NCBI GenBank assembly: GCA_903824785.1
Contig: CAIJYD010000078.1
Coordinates: forward strand, 287,365-351,364
Direction of reading: 5' to 3'
DNA from: an uncultured Bacteroidota bacterium
Lineage (GTDB): Bacteria; Bacteroidota; Bacteroidia; Bacteroidales; VadinHA17
DNA length: 64,000 nt
A program made the position numbers and the translations under genes. The notes beneath the pieces are model-generated. The model was not told the origin of the DNA. It saw nothing but the letters and a program-made list of their open reading frames with translations, and searched no databases. Below are positions 39,583-49,384 of this stretch, in pieces (the stretch's first letter is position 1; each line of letters opens with the position of its first letter).

Positions 39583-42570
39583 TCAAAACCTGAAATAGAT
39601 AAACGGCATAACTTCATTTGTCCTCATATGAAACAGGAGCATTGCTATCACCATTATTATCGCAAGCTGAGCAATAAGATGGCTCCTTAGAAACAGCCCC
39701 CTGTATGCCTCTTTAATCTTTTCAGGAAGAAAATGGAAAATATATCCGACCGCAATCAAAAGGAAGGCACTGTTGTATGCGGGTAAGACGGTCATAAATG
39801 ACCCGGGTGAAAAATTCTCAGCAATCTGATTAATCATTATTCCGACGCTGTTAGTGTCAGGCGCCCTGAAAAAGATCCAGCAGAAGCTCACAAACTGAAA
39901 AGTTATGAAAACAGCTATTGCCCTGCCTATACGCCCATTCATGACCCTGGCACCAAAAAAAGAGTTCCAGGCTCTGCTTATCACCAGTCCCGCTCCATGC
40001 AAAAATCCCCAGATAACAAATCCGGGAGCAGCCCCGTGCCACAATCCACCAAGTAACATCGTTATCATAAGGTTTAGGCCTGTCCGGAATTTTCCTTTCC
40101 TGTTTCCCCCTAATGGGATATACAGATAGTCTTTTAACCACCGCGATAATGAGATATGCCAACGCTTCCAGAAGTCTCCGATGCTTTCCGCCTTGTAGGG
40201 TGAATTAAAATTGACCGGTAACCGGAATCCAAGTATAAGTGCTAATCCTATCGCTATATCAGTATAACCCGAGAAATCGCAATAGATCTGCAAGCCATAT
40301 CCATAAACGGCCATCAGGTTCTCGAACCCCGAATAGAGCGAAGGCGAATCAAATACCCTGTCGATAAAGTTTGTGGCAATAAAATCTGAAATTATCACCT
40401 TCTTTATCAGTCCTTTTGATATCAGGAACAACGCCTGACTAAACTCAGGCCGAGCGAGCCGGAACTCAGTATACAGTTGTGGAATAAATTCCGAGGCGCG
40501 GACAATAGGGCCTGCTACAAGCTGAGGAAAGAAGGAGACATAGAATCCAAAATCAATAATATTCCTGACCGGATCCATTCTTTTGCGGTATATGTCAAAA
40601 GTATAGCTGAGCGATTGAAAAGTAAAGAATGAGATTCCCACCGGAAGTACTATACTGCTTATATTAAATGAGGTGCCGAGATGTGAATTTGAGAATGCTG
40701 CAAGAAAATCATTAACCCGGTAATCAGTTCCAAAAAGTTCATTTATTGTTTCCGTAAAAAATCCGGTATATTTAAAATAGGCCAGAATGCCAAGGTTAGA
40801 GACAATGCTTAGAATGATAAAAAACCTTCGCATGAACCTCGACTTTGAATTATGGATCAGAAGCCCGGCAGTAAAATCAATACAGGTGACAAATATCAGA
40901 AGGAGAAGGAAGAGTCCTCCCGATTTATAATAGAAAAACAGACTCACAAGAAAAAGATAGAAGTTTCTTAGAACTAACTTCTTATATATCAGACTATACC
41001 CAGCCAGTACAATAAGAAAAAAGAACCAGAAAGCAGGTGTGGAAAAAATCAAAGGTTCATCCGGATTATATCTGAATAATAATGATAAAAGGGTCTCCTC
41101 AAAATTTTTCTCCTCTCCAGCCGGCTCTTTTTCAGGAATAATTAAAGACTGAGCCTGAAAAACAGCATCTGGTTTAAACAGGGCAGACTGCATTATGTCT
41201 GAATCCCGGACTTTGCAGGAAAATATTGCATCAGCAAGCTTTGAAGCGAGAGTATCTGCTCCGCGAAAAGTAAAATGAACAAAGTCTTTCTGTGCAAGAG
41301 GAGGCGTCATCTCAGCCCATTTAATAATTGACGATTTCCCTCCCATCGCACTGTACGAATCCCAGAAAGCCACACCGGCAATCCTGGCAGCTTGTTTCTG
41401 AGAATTTAATATTATTGGAATGTTCGGATAAGATCTTATGCTGTCGCCCTCATTTAATGCCATATCTGTTAAGCTGACCACCAGTATCGGGGTTGCGGGT
41501 GCAATTTCTTTAAGCAGTGAAAGCTGCCGTTCCAGCCCTTTTTGAAAATATGAATAATCGCCTCTTACGTTCAGAACAATGTTGAGACCGTAATGCAAAA
41601 TAATGAGGCCCGGAGATAACTTTTCGTACGACTCTTTCAGGTTTTCCCTGTTTACCATGGTAAATTCAAGACCTGCACTGCCACGCTGAGGAATGTTGTC
41701 GAGTATTATACCCTTTTCACTTTCAATGCTGATACCGTATATATCAGGGCTCACGTTTCCTGAGAATTCAATCAGTACTTCATCTGTGCCATTTAACGGG
41801 CATTTGAATTCATTGAAGCCACCACCTCTTTTCAGCGTTTCAGAAATAATTTCATCCTTACCTGTCGTTACAGTTATATTTACTTCACCTTCAGTATTTC
41901 CGTAAAACACTCTTAAGAAATCATAAACTGAAGAGGCACTGTCTGCTGTATATGGTGGTTTGATTTTTACGAATGCCCTTTCCGGAACCAATGTTTTTTT
42001 TCCTTCAGGTAAATACCGGCAGAGAGCCATAAGCGGACCCATATTCAGATGCGATAACTCACCCGATTTATAAGAGAGAAAATTATACCTCTCCCAGTTT
42101 GAAGATGACCTTACCGATAAAGATTTTGTCGACATCACCGGCATAAGAGGCAAAAACAGACCCGGCCCGGTACCTCCGAAGGAATTTCTTAACCTCTTTC
42201 TTAAATATGATGTTATCCTGTCTCCTTCAATCTGGGAATCACCATAATACATAATCCTCAGCAAACCGTTAGGCTGACGGAGAGAATCAAGAACAAGAGT
42301 TAATTGATCATTGAACTTATCTTCAGAAATAGAAGGAATAGTATCTGCAAGTGTATTTGTATCAGCTGAAACTGATAAAACTGAATTGTCAGGGGGGGCA
42401 TAAGGAACTACACTTGCATCCTTGTTTTCTGATATTAAATAGCTTAATAGCTTTTCCGGAATAAATTCACTGATTTCCGGAAACAGATGGCTGGCTGGAA
42501 AAATATAGAAGAGACCGGAAAAACAGGCCAGAAAGATCAGCAATAATAAGAATGACCTTAAGGGACGCAT
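39583..42570 (-). CDS. SGNH hydrolase-MBOAT acyltransferase fusion protein
   Basis: 995 residues. An N-terminal membrane anchor (~5-27) is followed by an SGNH-like domain (residues ~85-455) with the nucleophile block YYGDSQIEGD (Ser112) and the C-terminal DFVHF (Asp...His). Residues ~500-995 are a multi-helix MBOAT domain with DFSGYTDIAIGLALILGF, FWKRWHISLSRWLKDYLYIPLGG and the catalytic His845 in GGLWHGA. MBOAT proteins such as AlgI and PatA pass acetyl groups across the membrane and an SGNH partner (PatB-like) attaches or removes them; here both are one chain. It is last in the parA-parB-DUF5683-transglycosylase unit, 14 bases after the transglycosylase. Peptidoglycan O-acetylation is likely but not shown. 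Confidence 0.85.
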   Translation of the reverse strand: MRPLRSFLLLLIFLACFSGLFYIFPASHLFPEISEFIPEKLLSYLISENKDASVVPYAPPDNSVLSVSADTNTLADTIPSISEDKFNDQLTLVLDSLRQPNGLLRIMYYGDSQIEGDRITSYLRKRLRNSFGGTGPGLFLPLMPVMSTKSLSVRSSSNWERYNFLSYKSGELSHLNMGPLMALCRYLPEGKKTLVPERAFVKIKPPYTADSASSVYDFLRVFYGNTEGEVNITVTTGKDEIISETLKRGGGFNEFKCPLNGTDEVLIEFSGNVSPDIYGISIESEKGIILDNIPQRGSAGLEFTMVNRENLKESYEKLSPGLIILHYGLNIVLNVRGDYSYFQKGLERQLSLLKEIAPATPILVVSLTDMALNEGDSIRSYPNIPIILNSQKQAARIAGVAFWDSYSAMGGKSSIIKWAEMTPPLAQKDFVHFTFRGADTLASKLADAIFSCKVRDSDIMQSALFKPDAVFQAQSLIIPEKEPAGEEKNFEETLLSLLFRYNPDEPLIFSTPAFWFFFLIVLAGYSLIYKKLVLRNFYLFLVSLFFYYKSGGLFLLLLIFVTCIDFTAGLLIHNSKSRFMRRFFIILSIVSNLGILAYFKYTGFFTETINELFGTDYRVNDFLAAFSNSHLGTSFNISSIVLPVGISFFTFQSLSYTFDIYRKRMDPVRNIIDFGFYVSFFPQLVAGPIVRASEFIPQLYTEFRLARPEFSQALFLISKGLIKKVIISDFIATNFIDRVFDSPSLYSGFENLMAVYGYGLQIYCDFSGYTDIAIGLALILGFRLPVNFNSPYKAESIGDFWKRWHISLSRWLKDYLYIPLGGNRKGKFRTGLNLMITMLLGGLWHGAAPGFVIWGFLHGAGLVISRAWNSFFGARVMNGRIGRAIAVFITFQFVSFCWIFFRAPDTNSVGIMINQIAENFSPGSFMTVLPAYNSAFLLIAVGYIFHFLPEKIKEAYRGLFLRSHLIAQLAIIMVIAMLLFHMRTNEVMPFIYFRF

Positions 42571-42584
42571 ATATCAGAAAAGAA

Positions 42585-44132
42585 TCAGCTTTTCTTTTTT
42601 ATCTTCAGTTTTTGCCCGATCTTTATTTTAGCCGCATCAGAAATATTATTCAGGGCAAGCACCTGACTTGTAGTTACGTTATCAAACAATTTCACAATAT
42701 CCCAGATTGTATCCCCGTTACGAACAGTATAGGTAACAAAATCTCCCTCCGTTTCAGCTGTTAATCCGGCTGTTACAGGTTGCGCGTTGGCAGGGACAGT
42801 TTTTCCTGACATCTTTTGTTTATCTTCAAATGACAAAGAGTTGATCTTTGAATAATACTCCGACTTCGACGGGTCGACATAAATAACAAGTTTCTGACCT
42901 ACCCTGATAGTGTTACGGTTAATGTTATTCCAATATCTGAGATCCTCCAGTCCAACCCTGTACCAGTCTGAGATAAAACCAAGATTGTCGCCATCCTGAA
43001 CGGTATAGATAATTTTTGTTTTTCCCTTAATGTTTCCCGGCAGGGAGGAAAAATGCGTAGGATCGGCAATCTGTGTTGCCTTATTCAGGTATATGTCTGA
43101 TTTATACTGTCTTATTGTGTCATTTAAATCAATAAAATCGCCAAGATGATTCATTGGAAGCATGAGAGCCATTGGTTTTGATGAACCAGGAACCAGGCCG
43201 GTCTTGTATTGTGGATTTAGTGCACGAAGTTCCCCAAGTGGAATACCCATGACCTCAGAAATCTGTGTAAGATGAATATCTTTATTAACCATAATAGTGT
43301 CGGTTGCTACAGGAATATTTAGTGGCAATGGTTGCAGGTTATGCTCAGCATAGTAATTAACTGCGTATGCTGCTGCAATATACATAGGTATATATCCTCT
43401 TGTTTCTCTTGGAAGCCTGTAGAAAATATCCCAATAATCTTTCTTGTTACCCGATCTTTTTATTGCCTTATTAACATTTCCGGGACCGCAGTTGAATGCT
43501 GCAATAACAAGTACCCAGTCGTTGTAAATCCCGTAGAGATCCCTCATATATTTTGCTGCCGCATGAGTTGATTTTACAGGGTCCCTGCGTTCATCAACAA
43601 CAGAATTGATTGTGAGACCGTAAAAGCGGCCTGTACTGGACATGAATTGCCATAAGCCGGTAGCTCCGGAATGTACGTTATAAGCATTTGGGTTGAGTGC
43701 CGATTCAATCACCGACATATATTTCAGTTCTGCCGGAATCCCATAGGAATCAAAAACATCCTCAAACATTGGGAAGTAGTAATCTTTCAGTCCGAGTACT
43801 GCACTGAATTTTCCCCTCTGCCTTATTGTATAGACATGAATATGGTTTCTTATGATATTGTTAAATGGTAAACTGATTATTGAATTTATTTTACTTAGTC
43901 TTGAAATATAGACCGAATCGGGATACTCTATTCCGATTGAGTCACCACGCAGTTCACCCTGATTCTCATTTTGGGCTATTTTTACATACCAAGTATTTAC
44001 CAGACTGTCGAGATTTCTGGAAATTCTTTCTGCACTACCATCCGACTTAATAATAATTGTATCGGAAACAGAAGAACCATTTGCATTCAGGACGGTGAAA
44101 AAAATTGTTATCAGTAATGCTGTAAATCTCAT
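42585..44132 (-). CDS. LysM lytic murein transglycosylase (MltD-like)
   Basis: 515 residues with a signal peptide. SLT domain at about residues 115-240 with the catalytic Glu143 (SVIESALNP) and GATGLWQFM; then two LysM domains, around IYTVQDGDNLGFISDWYR and TYTVRNGDTIWDIVKLF, which bind peptidoglycan glycan strands. Cleaves the MurNAc-GlcNAc bond with formation of 1,6-anhydroMurNAc. In many Bacteroidota this gene follows parA-parB-DUF5683, as here. Confidence 0.93.
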   Translation of the reverse strand: MRFTALLITIFFTVLNANGSSVSDTIIIKSDGSAERISRNLDSLVNTWYVKIAQNENQGELRGDSIGIEYPDSVYISRLSKINSIISLPFNNIIRNHIHVYTIRQRGKFSAVLGLKDYYFPMFEDVFDSYGIPAELKYMSVIESALNPNAYNVHSGATGLWQFMSSTGRFYGLTINSVVDERRDPVKSTHAAAKYMRDLYGIYNDWVLVIAAFNCGPGNVNKAIKRSGNKKDYWDIFYRLPRETRGYIPMYIAAAYAVNYYAEHNLQPLPLNIPVATDTIMVNKDIHLTQISEVMGIPLGELRALNPQYKTGLVPGSSKPMALMLPMNHLGDFIDLNDTIRQYKSDIYLNKATQIADPTHFSSLPGNIKGKTKIIYTVQDGDNLGFISDWYRVGLEDLRYWNNINRNTIRVGQKLVIYVDPSKSEYYSKINSLSFEDKQKMSGKTVPANAQPVTAGLTAETEGDFVTYTVRNGDTIWDIVKLFDNVTTSQVLALNNISDAAKIKIGQKLKIKKKS

Positions 44133-44147
44133 AATCAGGTATATATA

Positions 44148-44795
44148 TTAAAATGTTATTTTCATACTCACATTTAATCCTGCTCCTGTAAAACCTCCTG
44201 GGAGAGGCATAGGTACCGGAACAATTGCAACATCAAGGTTTTTACCGATATCATAGTTAAACAGACTCGCGTCAACATTGGCATCAAGTACCGTTATAAG
44301 ATACCAAACTCCGAGGCCAATATACGAAAGATCGCGATATTTTCTGTGATAATCGATAAATCGGAGCATTCTGTCCTTATAAGTTGAAGCAACGGATGCG
44401 CTATAAGTACCCGGATGGAGCACAGGGTCATAAGTTGTTGGGTCGGCCGAAATAAGGGAAACATAGCTGTTTGTCTCAGGAAGTACATCTGTAAAATCCC
44501 TGTAGGCTTTCATGAACATATTATAATTTTTGGAATTCTGCCCTGCACTGTAGATAAGTCCTCCAAAACCGGCATAAACCAAAGGAACCTTCCAGTATTT
44601 TTTGTTGTATATCTGTCCGAAACCGGGAAATGCAACAGATAACATTGCTGCCCGGATTGGTTCTGCAACGAATTTATGCTTAACAGGTTTAATTACAAGT
44701 AATGTATCCTGTGCAAAACTGTTCTGCTGTATGCAGAAAAGTTGCAGTATAAGTAATATCAGTATTTTTTGAAATATCTTCAAAATAAAAAACAA
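44148..44795 (-). CDS. DUF5683 protein
   Basis: 215 residues. Signal peptide (~5-28), then AAMLSVAFPGFGQIYNKKYWKVPLVYAGFGGLI, the hydrophobic core of DUF5683, and a second possible membrane stretch near LSYIGLGVWYLITV. Likely an inner or outer membrane protein of unknown role. Fixed neighbour of parAB in this phylum; 47 bases after parB, 15 before the transglycosylase. Confidence 0.82.
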   Translation of the reverse strand: MFFILKIFQKILILLILQLFCIQQNSFAQDTLLVIKPVKHKFVAEPIRAAMLSVAFPGFGQIYNKKYWKVPLVYAGFGGLIYSAGQNSKNYNMFMKAYRDFTDVLPETNSYVSLISADPTTYDPVLHPGTYSASVASTYKDRMLRFIDYHRKYRDLSYIGLGVWYLITVLDANVDASLFNYDIGKNLDVAIVPVPMPLPGGFTGAGLNVSMKITF

Positions 44796-44842
44796 AACGG
44801 CATTTATCTTATTGCCCTGTTATAACGGCGCGACAAAGATAA

Positions 44843-45736
44843 TTATTTTAAGGAGTTCAAACGGTCAAATACTCCTAAAATGCGCTCCATTTCTTCTGTG
44901 TTCTCAAATGGGATAACTATTTTTCCCTTTCCTGTTTCGTTTATTCTGAAGTTTACTCTGGCTGAAAATATTTTATTCAGATGGTCTGATAGCTCCGTAA
45001 AATCATTATTCAGTTTTTTCTTCTTTTCAATCTTTCCCGGGTCCTTGATTTTTTCAGACTGCAGTTGCCTGACAAGCTCTTCTGCCTGTCTTACAGATAG
45101 TTCACCATCAATTATCTTATAATAAATGCTGATCTGTTTTTTTGGATCCTCAATATTTACGAGAGTACGGGCATGGCCCATCATAAGATTTTTGTTTTTT
45201 ATGCCGAGCTGAATTTCTGCCGGAAGTTTCAGAAGTCGCAGATAGTTTGCCACTGTTGAACGTTGCTTTCCAACCCTTTCACTTAACTGTTCCTGAGTAA
45301 GGTTACACTCCTCAATAAGCCGTTGAAAGCTTATCGCAACTTCCACTGAGTCAAGGTTTTCACGCTGAATATTTTCCACCAGAGCCAACTCCAGCATTGC
45401 CTGGTCATCGGCTGTTCTGACATAAGCAGGTACATGAGACAGCCCTGCAAGGCGTGCAGCCCTGAGCCTTCTCTCACCGGCAATAAGCTGATATCTTCCA
45501 CCACCTGTTTCACGAACTGTAAGTGGCTGTACGATACCAAGCTTCTTTATTGAAGTTGCAAGTTCCTCAAGGGATTGTTCATCAAAAGTTGTCCTTGGCT
45601 GAAAAGGATTGGCTTCAATGGAATCGACTGAGATATCGAGGTTTGCTTCAACTTTCTTCTCAAGAACTTCTTTCTCGACACCATCTATCAAGGCACCCAA
45701 TCCACGACCCAAAGCATTTTTCTTTATCATATTCAT
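44843..45736 (-). CDS. parB: chromosome partitioning protein ParB
   Basis: 297 residues. CTPase and parS-binding clamp. N-terminal LGRGLGALI, box I/II around the ParB motif GERRLRAARLAG (CTP binding), a helix-turn-helix at QLSERVGKQRSTVANYLRLL and a C-terminal dimerisation domain. 32 bases after parA. No full parS site (TGTTTCACGTGAAACA) was found in the window; a half match lies inside parB at ~45507. Confidence 0.96.
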   Translation of the reverse strand: MNMIKKNALGRGLGALIDGVEKEVLEKKVEANLDISVDSIEANPFQPRTTFDEQSLEELATSIKKLGIVQPLTVRETGGGRYQLIAGERRLRAARLAGLSHVPAYVRTADDQAMLELALVENIQRENLDSVEVAISFQRLIEECNLTQEQLSERVGKQRSTVANYLRLLKLPAEIQLGIKNKNLMMGHARTLVNIEDPKKQISIYYKIIDGELSVRQAEELVRQLQSEKIKDPGKIEKKKKLNNDFTELSDHLNKIFSARVNFRINETGKGKIVIPFENTEEMERILGVFDRLNSLK

Positions 45737-45768
45737 TCCTGTTTCCGCTAAATGAAAAACTGTGTCAA

Positions 45769-46548
45769 CTATTGTTTTGTCCTTGCTTCCTGTTTCTCAA
45801 TCAGCTCTTTGGCCAGATTAAGATAATTAATGGTTCCCCTTGAATCGGCATCATAAAGAATTGCAGGCTGTCCAAAGCTAGGGGCTTCAGATAATTTTAC
45901 ATTCCTCTGAATTATTGTTTTGAAAACCATCTGCTGAAAATGTTTGTTTACCTCATCAGCAACCTGATTCGATAACCTAAGCCTTGAGTCATACATAGTT
46001 AAAAGGAAACCTTCAATCTCAAGTTCAGGATTAAGATTATTCTGAATTATTTTTATTGTATTCAGCAGTTTACCAAGCCCTTCCAGAGCAAAATACTCGC
46101 ATTGCACCGGGATTATCACAGAATCTGAAGCTGTGAGGGCATTCACAGTAAGTAAACCAAGAGAGGGGGAACAATCGATAAGAATATAATCGAACTCATC
46201 TTTTATCTTTTTCAATACCTCTTTAAGGATTTTTTCTCTTTCAGACCTGTCCAGCATTTCAATCTCGGCACCAACAAGGTCAATATTTGATGGTATTATT
46301 GAAAGGTTTTCAACTTCACAACTCATCAAAGCTTCTTTGGGCTCTTTCCCGTCAATAAGACAATCATATATTGTACTTCTTATCTGCCGTGTGTCGATGC
46401 CTATACCTGATGTTGCATTTGCCTGAGGGTCCCCATCCACAATCAGCACTTTCTTTTCAAGAGCAGCCAGACTAGCCGCAAGATTTATTGCTGTTGTTGT
46501 TTTCCCAACACCACCCTTCTGATTCGCTATCGCTATAATCCTTCCCAT
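45769..46548 (-). CDS. parA: chromosome partitioning ATPase ParA (Soj)
   Basis: 259 residues, the short Soj type without a DNA-binding extension. Deviant Walker [10 protein letters not shown] at residues 10-18, Walker A' [12 protein letters not shown], and the nonspecific DNA-binding C-terminus. Drives origin segregation with ParB. First gene of its unit, with a promoter candidate and a palindrome upstream. Confidence 0.96.
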   Translation of the reverse strand: MGRIIAIANQKGGVGKTTTAINLAASLAALEKKVLIVDGDPQANATSGIGIDTRQIRSTIYDCLIDGKEPKEALMSCEVENLSIIPSNIDLVGAEIEMLDRSEREKILKEVLKKIKDEFDYILIDCSPSLGLLTVNALTASDSVIIPVQCEYFALEGLGKLLNTIKIIQNNLNPELEIEGFLLTMYDSRLRLSNQVADEVNKHFQQMVFKTIIQRNVKLSEAPSFGQPAILYDADSRGTINYLNLAKELIEKQEARTKQ

Positions 46549-46588
46549 CTACATTTATTTTTAAATTATCTGACAATATTTTGAGTTC

Positions 46589-46596
46589 CAAATTTA
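46589..46596 (-). promoter_or_regulatory. -7 element of the parA unit
   Basis: TAAATTTG on the minus strand, about 40 bases before the parA ATG. The -33 position falls within the palindrome at 46608-46622. Confidence 0.45.
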
Positions 46597-46607
46597 CTAT
46601 TAATGAT

Positions 46608-46622
46608 CTACTGCTGCAGTAG
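46608..46622. promoter_or_regulatory. palindrome, candidate operator of parA
   Basis: CTACTGC-T-GCAGTAG, a perfect seven-base inverted repeat with one central base, lying where the -33 element of the parA promoter would be. A repressor binding here would block parAB. Confidence 0.4.
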
Positions 46623-46877
46623 GTGAAAGATGTAATTGTAAACATTTATTCCGGGGTTTTCAACATCTTATTAACATTGATTTCCTGGTTAGAAAGTAAT
46701 ATCTATTTGATTTTGTGTGAAATAGCATTGTTATCTCTTCCCCTGTAAACTTTCGGGAAATTCAGTCTAATTTGAGTGTCAATTTCACAAATAGATCATT
46801 AGTATGATATTAAACTGATTTATAAAATTTTAATTTATTTATTTCCATCTTTGCTCTTCAAAGAACAAAACCACCTG

Positions 46878-47831
46878 ATGAATAATAATTCCAACTTAAA
46901 CGAATGGCTTGTTATAGTTAATCCGAATGCCGGTAACGGAAAAGGGAAAAAAGACTGGGACAAGATAGCCTCACTCCTTAAAAGAGAAAACTTACCATTT
47001 ACAGTTAAATTTACTGAGAAAAAAGGCCACGCCATTAAGCTAACATTAGACGGAATTGGTTCAGGTTTCAGAAGAATAATGACAGTTGGCGGAGACGGGA
47101 CACTGAATGAAGTTGTTAACGGTGTCTTCTCCAGCGATGCTTGTCCGACAACAGACATCTCTCTCTCTCTTATACCGGTCGGAACCGGGAACGACTGGGG
47201 AAGGATGTTTGGAATACCTCTTGATTATGAAAAAGCAATTAAGATAATCGGAGAAAATAAACAGATGTTACACGATATAGGTCAGGTAAGTTTTTTCAAT
47301 GGCCCTGAGAAAAGCAGCAGATATTTCATAAATATTGCCGGTCTGGGTTTCGAGTCTGTGGTGGTCAGGAGAACCAATATCCAGAAAGACAATGGACGGA
47401 GCGGCAAACTGATCTATCTCTACAATCTTCTTATCAGCCTTATGTCGTACAGAAACACTAAAGCGCAGATTATTATTGATGGAAAAGAGTCAGGTGCAGA
47501 TATCTTTTCGCTGAATGTAGGCAATGGAAAATATTGCGGTGGCGGAATGCGGCAGACTCCTGAAGCGTTACCTGATGACGGTCTCCTTGATGTAACAATA
47601 ATAAACGGGATAGGAAAGTTTGAGATAATAAGAAATCTGAACATCCTGTATAACGGCAAAATTCTCAAACATCCTAAAATTGACGGATATAAATGCAAGA
47701 ATATAAAAGTGACATCCGATTCGATTATTTATACAGAAGCTGACGGAGAATCTCTGGGGCATACTCCTTCTGAATTCAACATAATTCCATCAGCCATTAA
47801 TATTGTTTACGGAACCAGAATCATTCAGTAA
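46878..47831 (+). CDS. diacylglycerol/lipid kinase (YegS/DagK family)
   Basis: 317 residues from the ATG at 46878; a TTG start at 46851 is less likely. Motifs of the NAD/DAG-kinase fold: NPNAGNGKG near the start, GGDGTLNEVVNG and PVGTGNDWGR. Phosphorylates diacylglycerol or related lipids, feeding phosphatidate back to CdsA. Its last 11 bases overlap the end of the convergent glutaminyl cyclase gene. Confidence 0.88.
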   Translation: MNNNSNLNEWLVIVNPNAGNGKGKKDWDKIASLLKRENLPFTVKFTEKKGHAIKLTLDGIGSGFRRIMTVGGDGTLNEVVNGVFSSDACPTTDISLSLIPVGTGNDWGRMFGIPLDYEKAIKIIGENKQMLHDIGQVSFFNGPEKSSRYFINIAGLGFESVVVRRTNIQKDNGRSGKLIYLYNLLISLMSYRNTKAQIIIDGKESGADIFSLNVGNGKYCGGGMRQTPEALPDDGLLDVTIINGIGKFEIIRNLNILYNGKILKHPKIDGYKCKNIKVTSDSIIYTEADGESLGHTPSEFNIIPSAINIVYGTRIIQ

Positions 47832-48942
47832 TCCGTATCTCATAGAGGCGGGGCCATTTTTTCCCTGTTACGAAAATTCTTTTCCCCGACTGGTCGTAAG
47901 CGATTCCATTCAGCACGTCTGTATCTATGGTCCGCTCCGATTCCGGCAGTATTCCTTTCAGGTCAATATAGGCAAGGACTTTACCACTCAAAGGATCAAT
48001 CCGTGCAATAAGGTCGGTCATCCATATATTGGCCCATATTTCACCATTAATATATTCCAGTTCATTGAGCGAATCAACCTTCTTCTCATTATCATAAACT
48101 TCAATTTCAGAAAGAGCAGTAAACATCTCAGGTTCGTAAAAATAGAGAACATTTGTTCCATCGCTCATCACAATTTTATCATTGAGAGTAGTCAGTCCCC
48201 AGCCTTGTGTAGGGTAGTAAACCTTATTAATTGTATTAAAAGTAGCTTTATCGTATACAAATCCGACTTTATTCTCCCATGTTACCTGGTATATCCTGTC
48301 CCCGTACAACGCAATACCCTCCCCAAACAACGTCGCATCAAGGTTATGCTGTCTTATAACTTTACCCGTTGTCAGCTCTGCTTCCCTCAGGCTCGAACCG
48401 CTTTTCTGTCCTGTCCCTTCATATAATACCCCTTTATCATAAACAAGTCCCTGCGTAAATGCCTCCCTGTCATGAGGATATGTATTTATCACTTTGTAAC
48501 CGTTCCGTTTGGGAACTATATCGGAATAGATAACCATAAAACGGGTTATCGGATTCTGTGATTTACCCTCCCTGTACGCGACAACTTTTAATGATTTTCT
48601 TCCTGTGGTATTGGTATAAACAGGAGCTATGGAATACTCCCATGGCTCTGATCTTATTACCTTTACCGCTTTACTGTCAAAATAGATAAATACAGAATCG
48701 GGCTGTTTATCTTTATCGGTAAGCGCCAGAACCACCTTAACCGGCTCTTTAAGTTTAAATCCGGTATTCTCGTCAGGGGAGATGATTTTAATAAGCTTAA
48801 CAGAGGCCTCTGCAACTACAGCCGGGGTATGGTTTACTATGGGATCCGTCTTTTTCCCAGTCCGTCCTGAACATGAAATGGTCCAGGTTATAAGTAGTGC
48901 TGTAAAAAGAAAAATGAAGAACTTAGGATATTCTGCTTTCAT
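47821..48942 (-). CDS. glutaminyl-peptide cyclotransferase lipoprotein
   Basis: 373 residues from the ATG at 48940-48942; the frame extends further upstream, but only this start gives a lipoprotein signal with lipobox TISC. The C-terminal ~250 residues match the beta-propeller glutaminyl cyclase family (PHDREAFTQGLVYDKG, ATLFGEGIALYGDRIYQVTW, LNELEYINGEIWANIW). Converts N-terminal Gln to pyroglutamate; in Bacteroidota many exported proteins start with Gln after signal cleavage. The gene starts inside the last 20 bases of the upstream HAD gene. Confidence 0.87.
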   Translation of the reverse strand: MKAEYPKFFIFLFTALLITWTISCSGRTGKKTDPIVNHTPAVVAEASVKLIKIISPDENTGFKLKEPVKVVLALTDKDKQPDSVFIYFDSKAVKVIRSEPWEYSIAPVYTNTTGRKSLKVVAYREGKSQNPITRFMVIYSDIVPKRNGYKVINTYPHDREAFTQGLVYDKGVLYEGTGQKSGSSLREAELTTGKVIRQHNLDATLFGEGIALYGDRIYQVTWENKVGFVYDKATFNTINKVYYPTQGWGLTTLNDKIVMSDGTNVLYFYEPEMFTALSEIEVYDNEKKVDSLNELEYINGEIWANIWMTDLIARIDPLSGKVLAYIDLKGILPESERTIDTDVLNGIAYDQSGKRIFVTGKKWPRLYEIRITE

Positions 48943-49384
48943 TTGGTCTGTTTTTCCTTTTGAATAACTTCCTGATAATATTTCTTCCAGTTGATGCGAT
49001 CCGTTTTTCAGCTTCCTGTTCCTGAATTTCAAATGGGAAAAGCATCTGCCAGACTCCGCTCCACCCTGGAAAACCGCCGATATTTTTATCATCAATAAAT
49101 ATATCTGCATCTACCTTCCTGCTGACTGTTTCATCAAACACCTCTTCCGGATAGCTTTTATTTACTGCATAAAATTCAATGCCATTGCGCCTGCAATACT
49201 CCACTGCCTCCTCAAGCTCTATGCCTGTTCTGAATGTCCATAAAATGAGTCTCGCACCCATTTTATCGAGTTCCTTCAGAGTATAAAAGGCAAAAAGCAT
49301 CTCTTTGCCTATTTTAGGATAGGCGTGTTCAACTATTGTTCCGTCAAAATCGACAGCGATCTTTACATTTCTTAAATCTATCAT
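48923..49384 (-). CDS. HAD-superfamily phosphatase-like protein
   Basis: 153 residues. VDFDGTIVEHA (Asp12, Asp14) is HAD motif I, LILWTFR resembles motif II, and DIFIDDKNIGG is motif IV. Compact, without a large cap domain, resembling the small Bacteroides phosphatases of the BT0820 kind. Overlaps the glutaminyl cyclase start by 20 bases. Confidence 0.8.
   Translation of the reverse strand: MIDLRNVKIAVDFDGTIVEHAYPKIGKEMLFAFYTLKELDKMGARLILWTFRTGIELEEAVEYCRRNGIEFYAVNKSYPEEVFDETVSRKVDADIFIDDKNIGGFPGWSGVWQMLFPFEIQEQEAEKRIASTGRNIIRKLFKRKNRPNESRIS

Larger units (their letters stand above)
46549..46877. other. 329-base divergent intergenic region, parA / lipid kinase
   Basis: Contains the candidate parA promoter (46589-46596 minus) and a palindrome (46608-46622). 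No DnaA-box cluster or gene was seen. AT-rich towards the lipid kinase; CATCTTTG at 46846-46853 is a poor -7 candidate for it. Confidence 0.5.

Noticed and set aside
45505..45521. parS-like site inside parB
   Set aside because: Only one half (TGTTTCACG) matches; the second half lacks the inverted partner.
46549..46877. Chromosome origin near parAB
   Set aside because: No DnaA boxes, dnaA gene or AT-rich repeats that would support an origin.
48943..49110. Longer N-terminus for the glutaminyl cyclase
   Set aside because: It would overlap the HAD gene by 188 bases and hide the lipoprotein signal.
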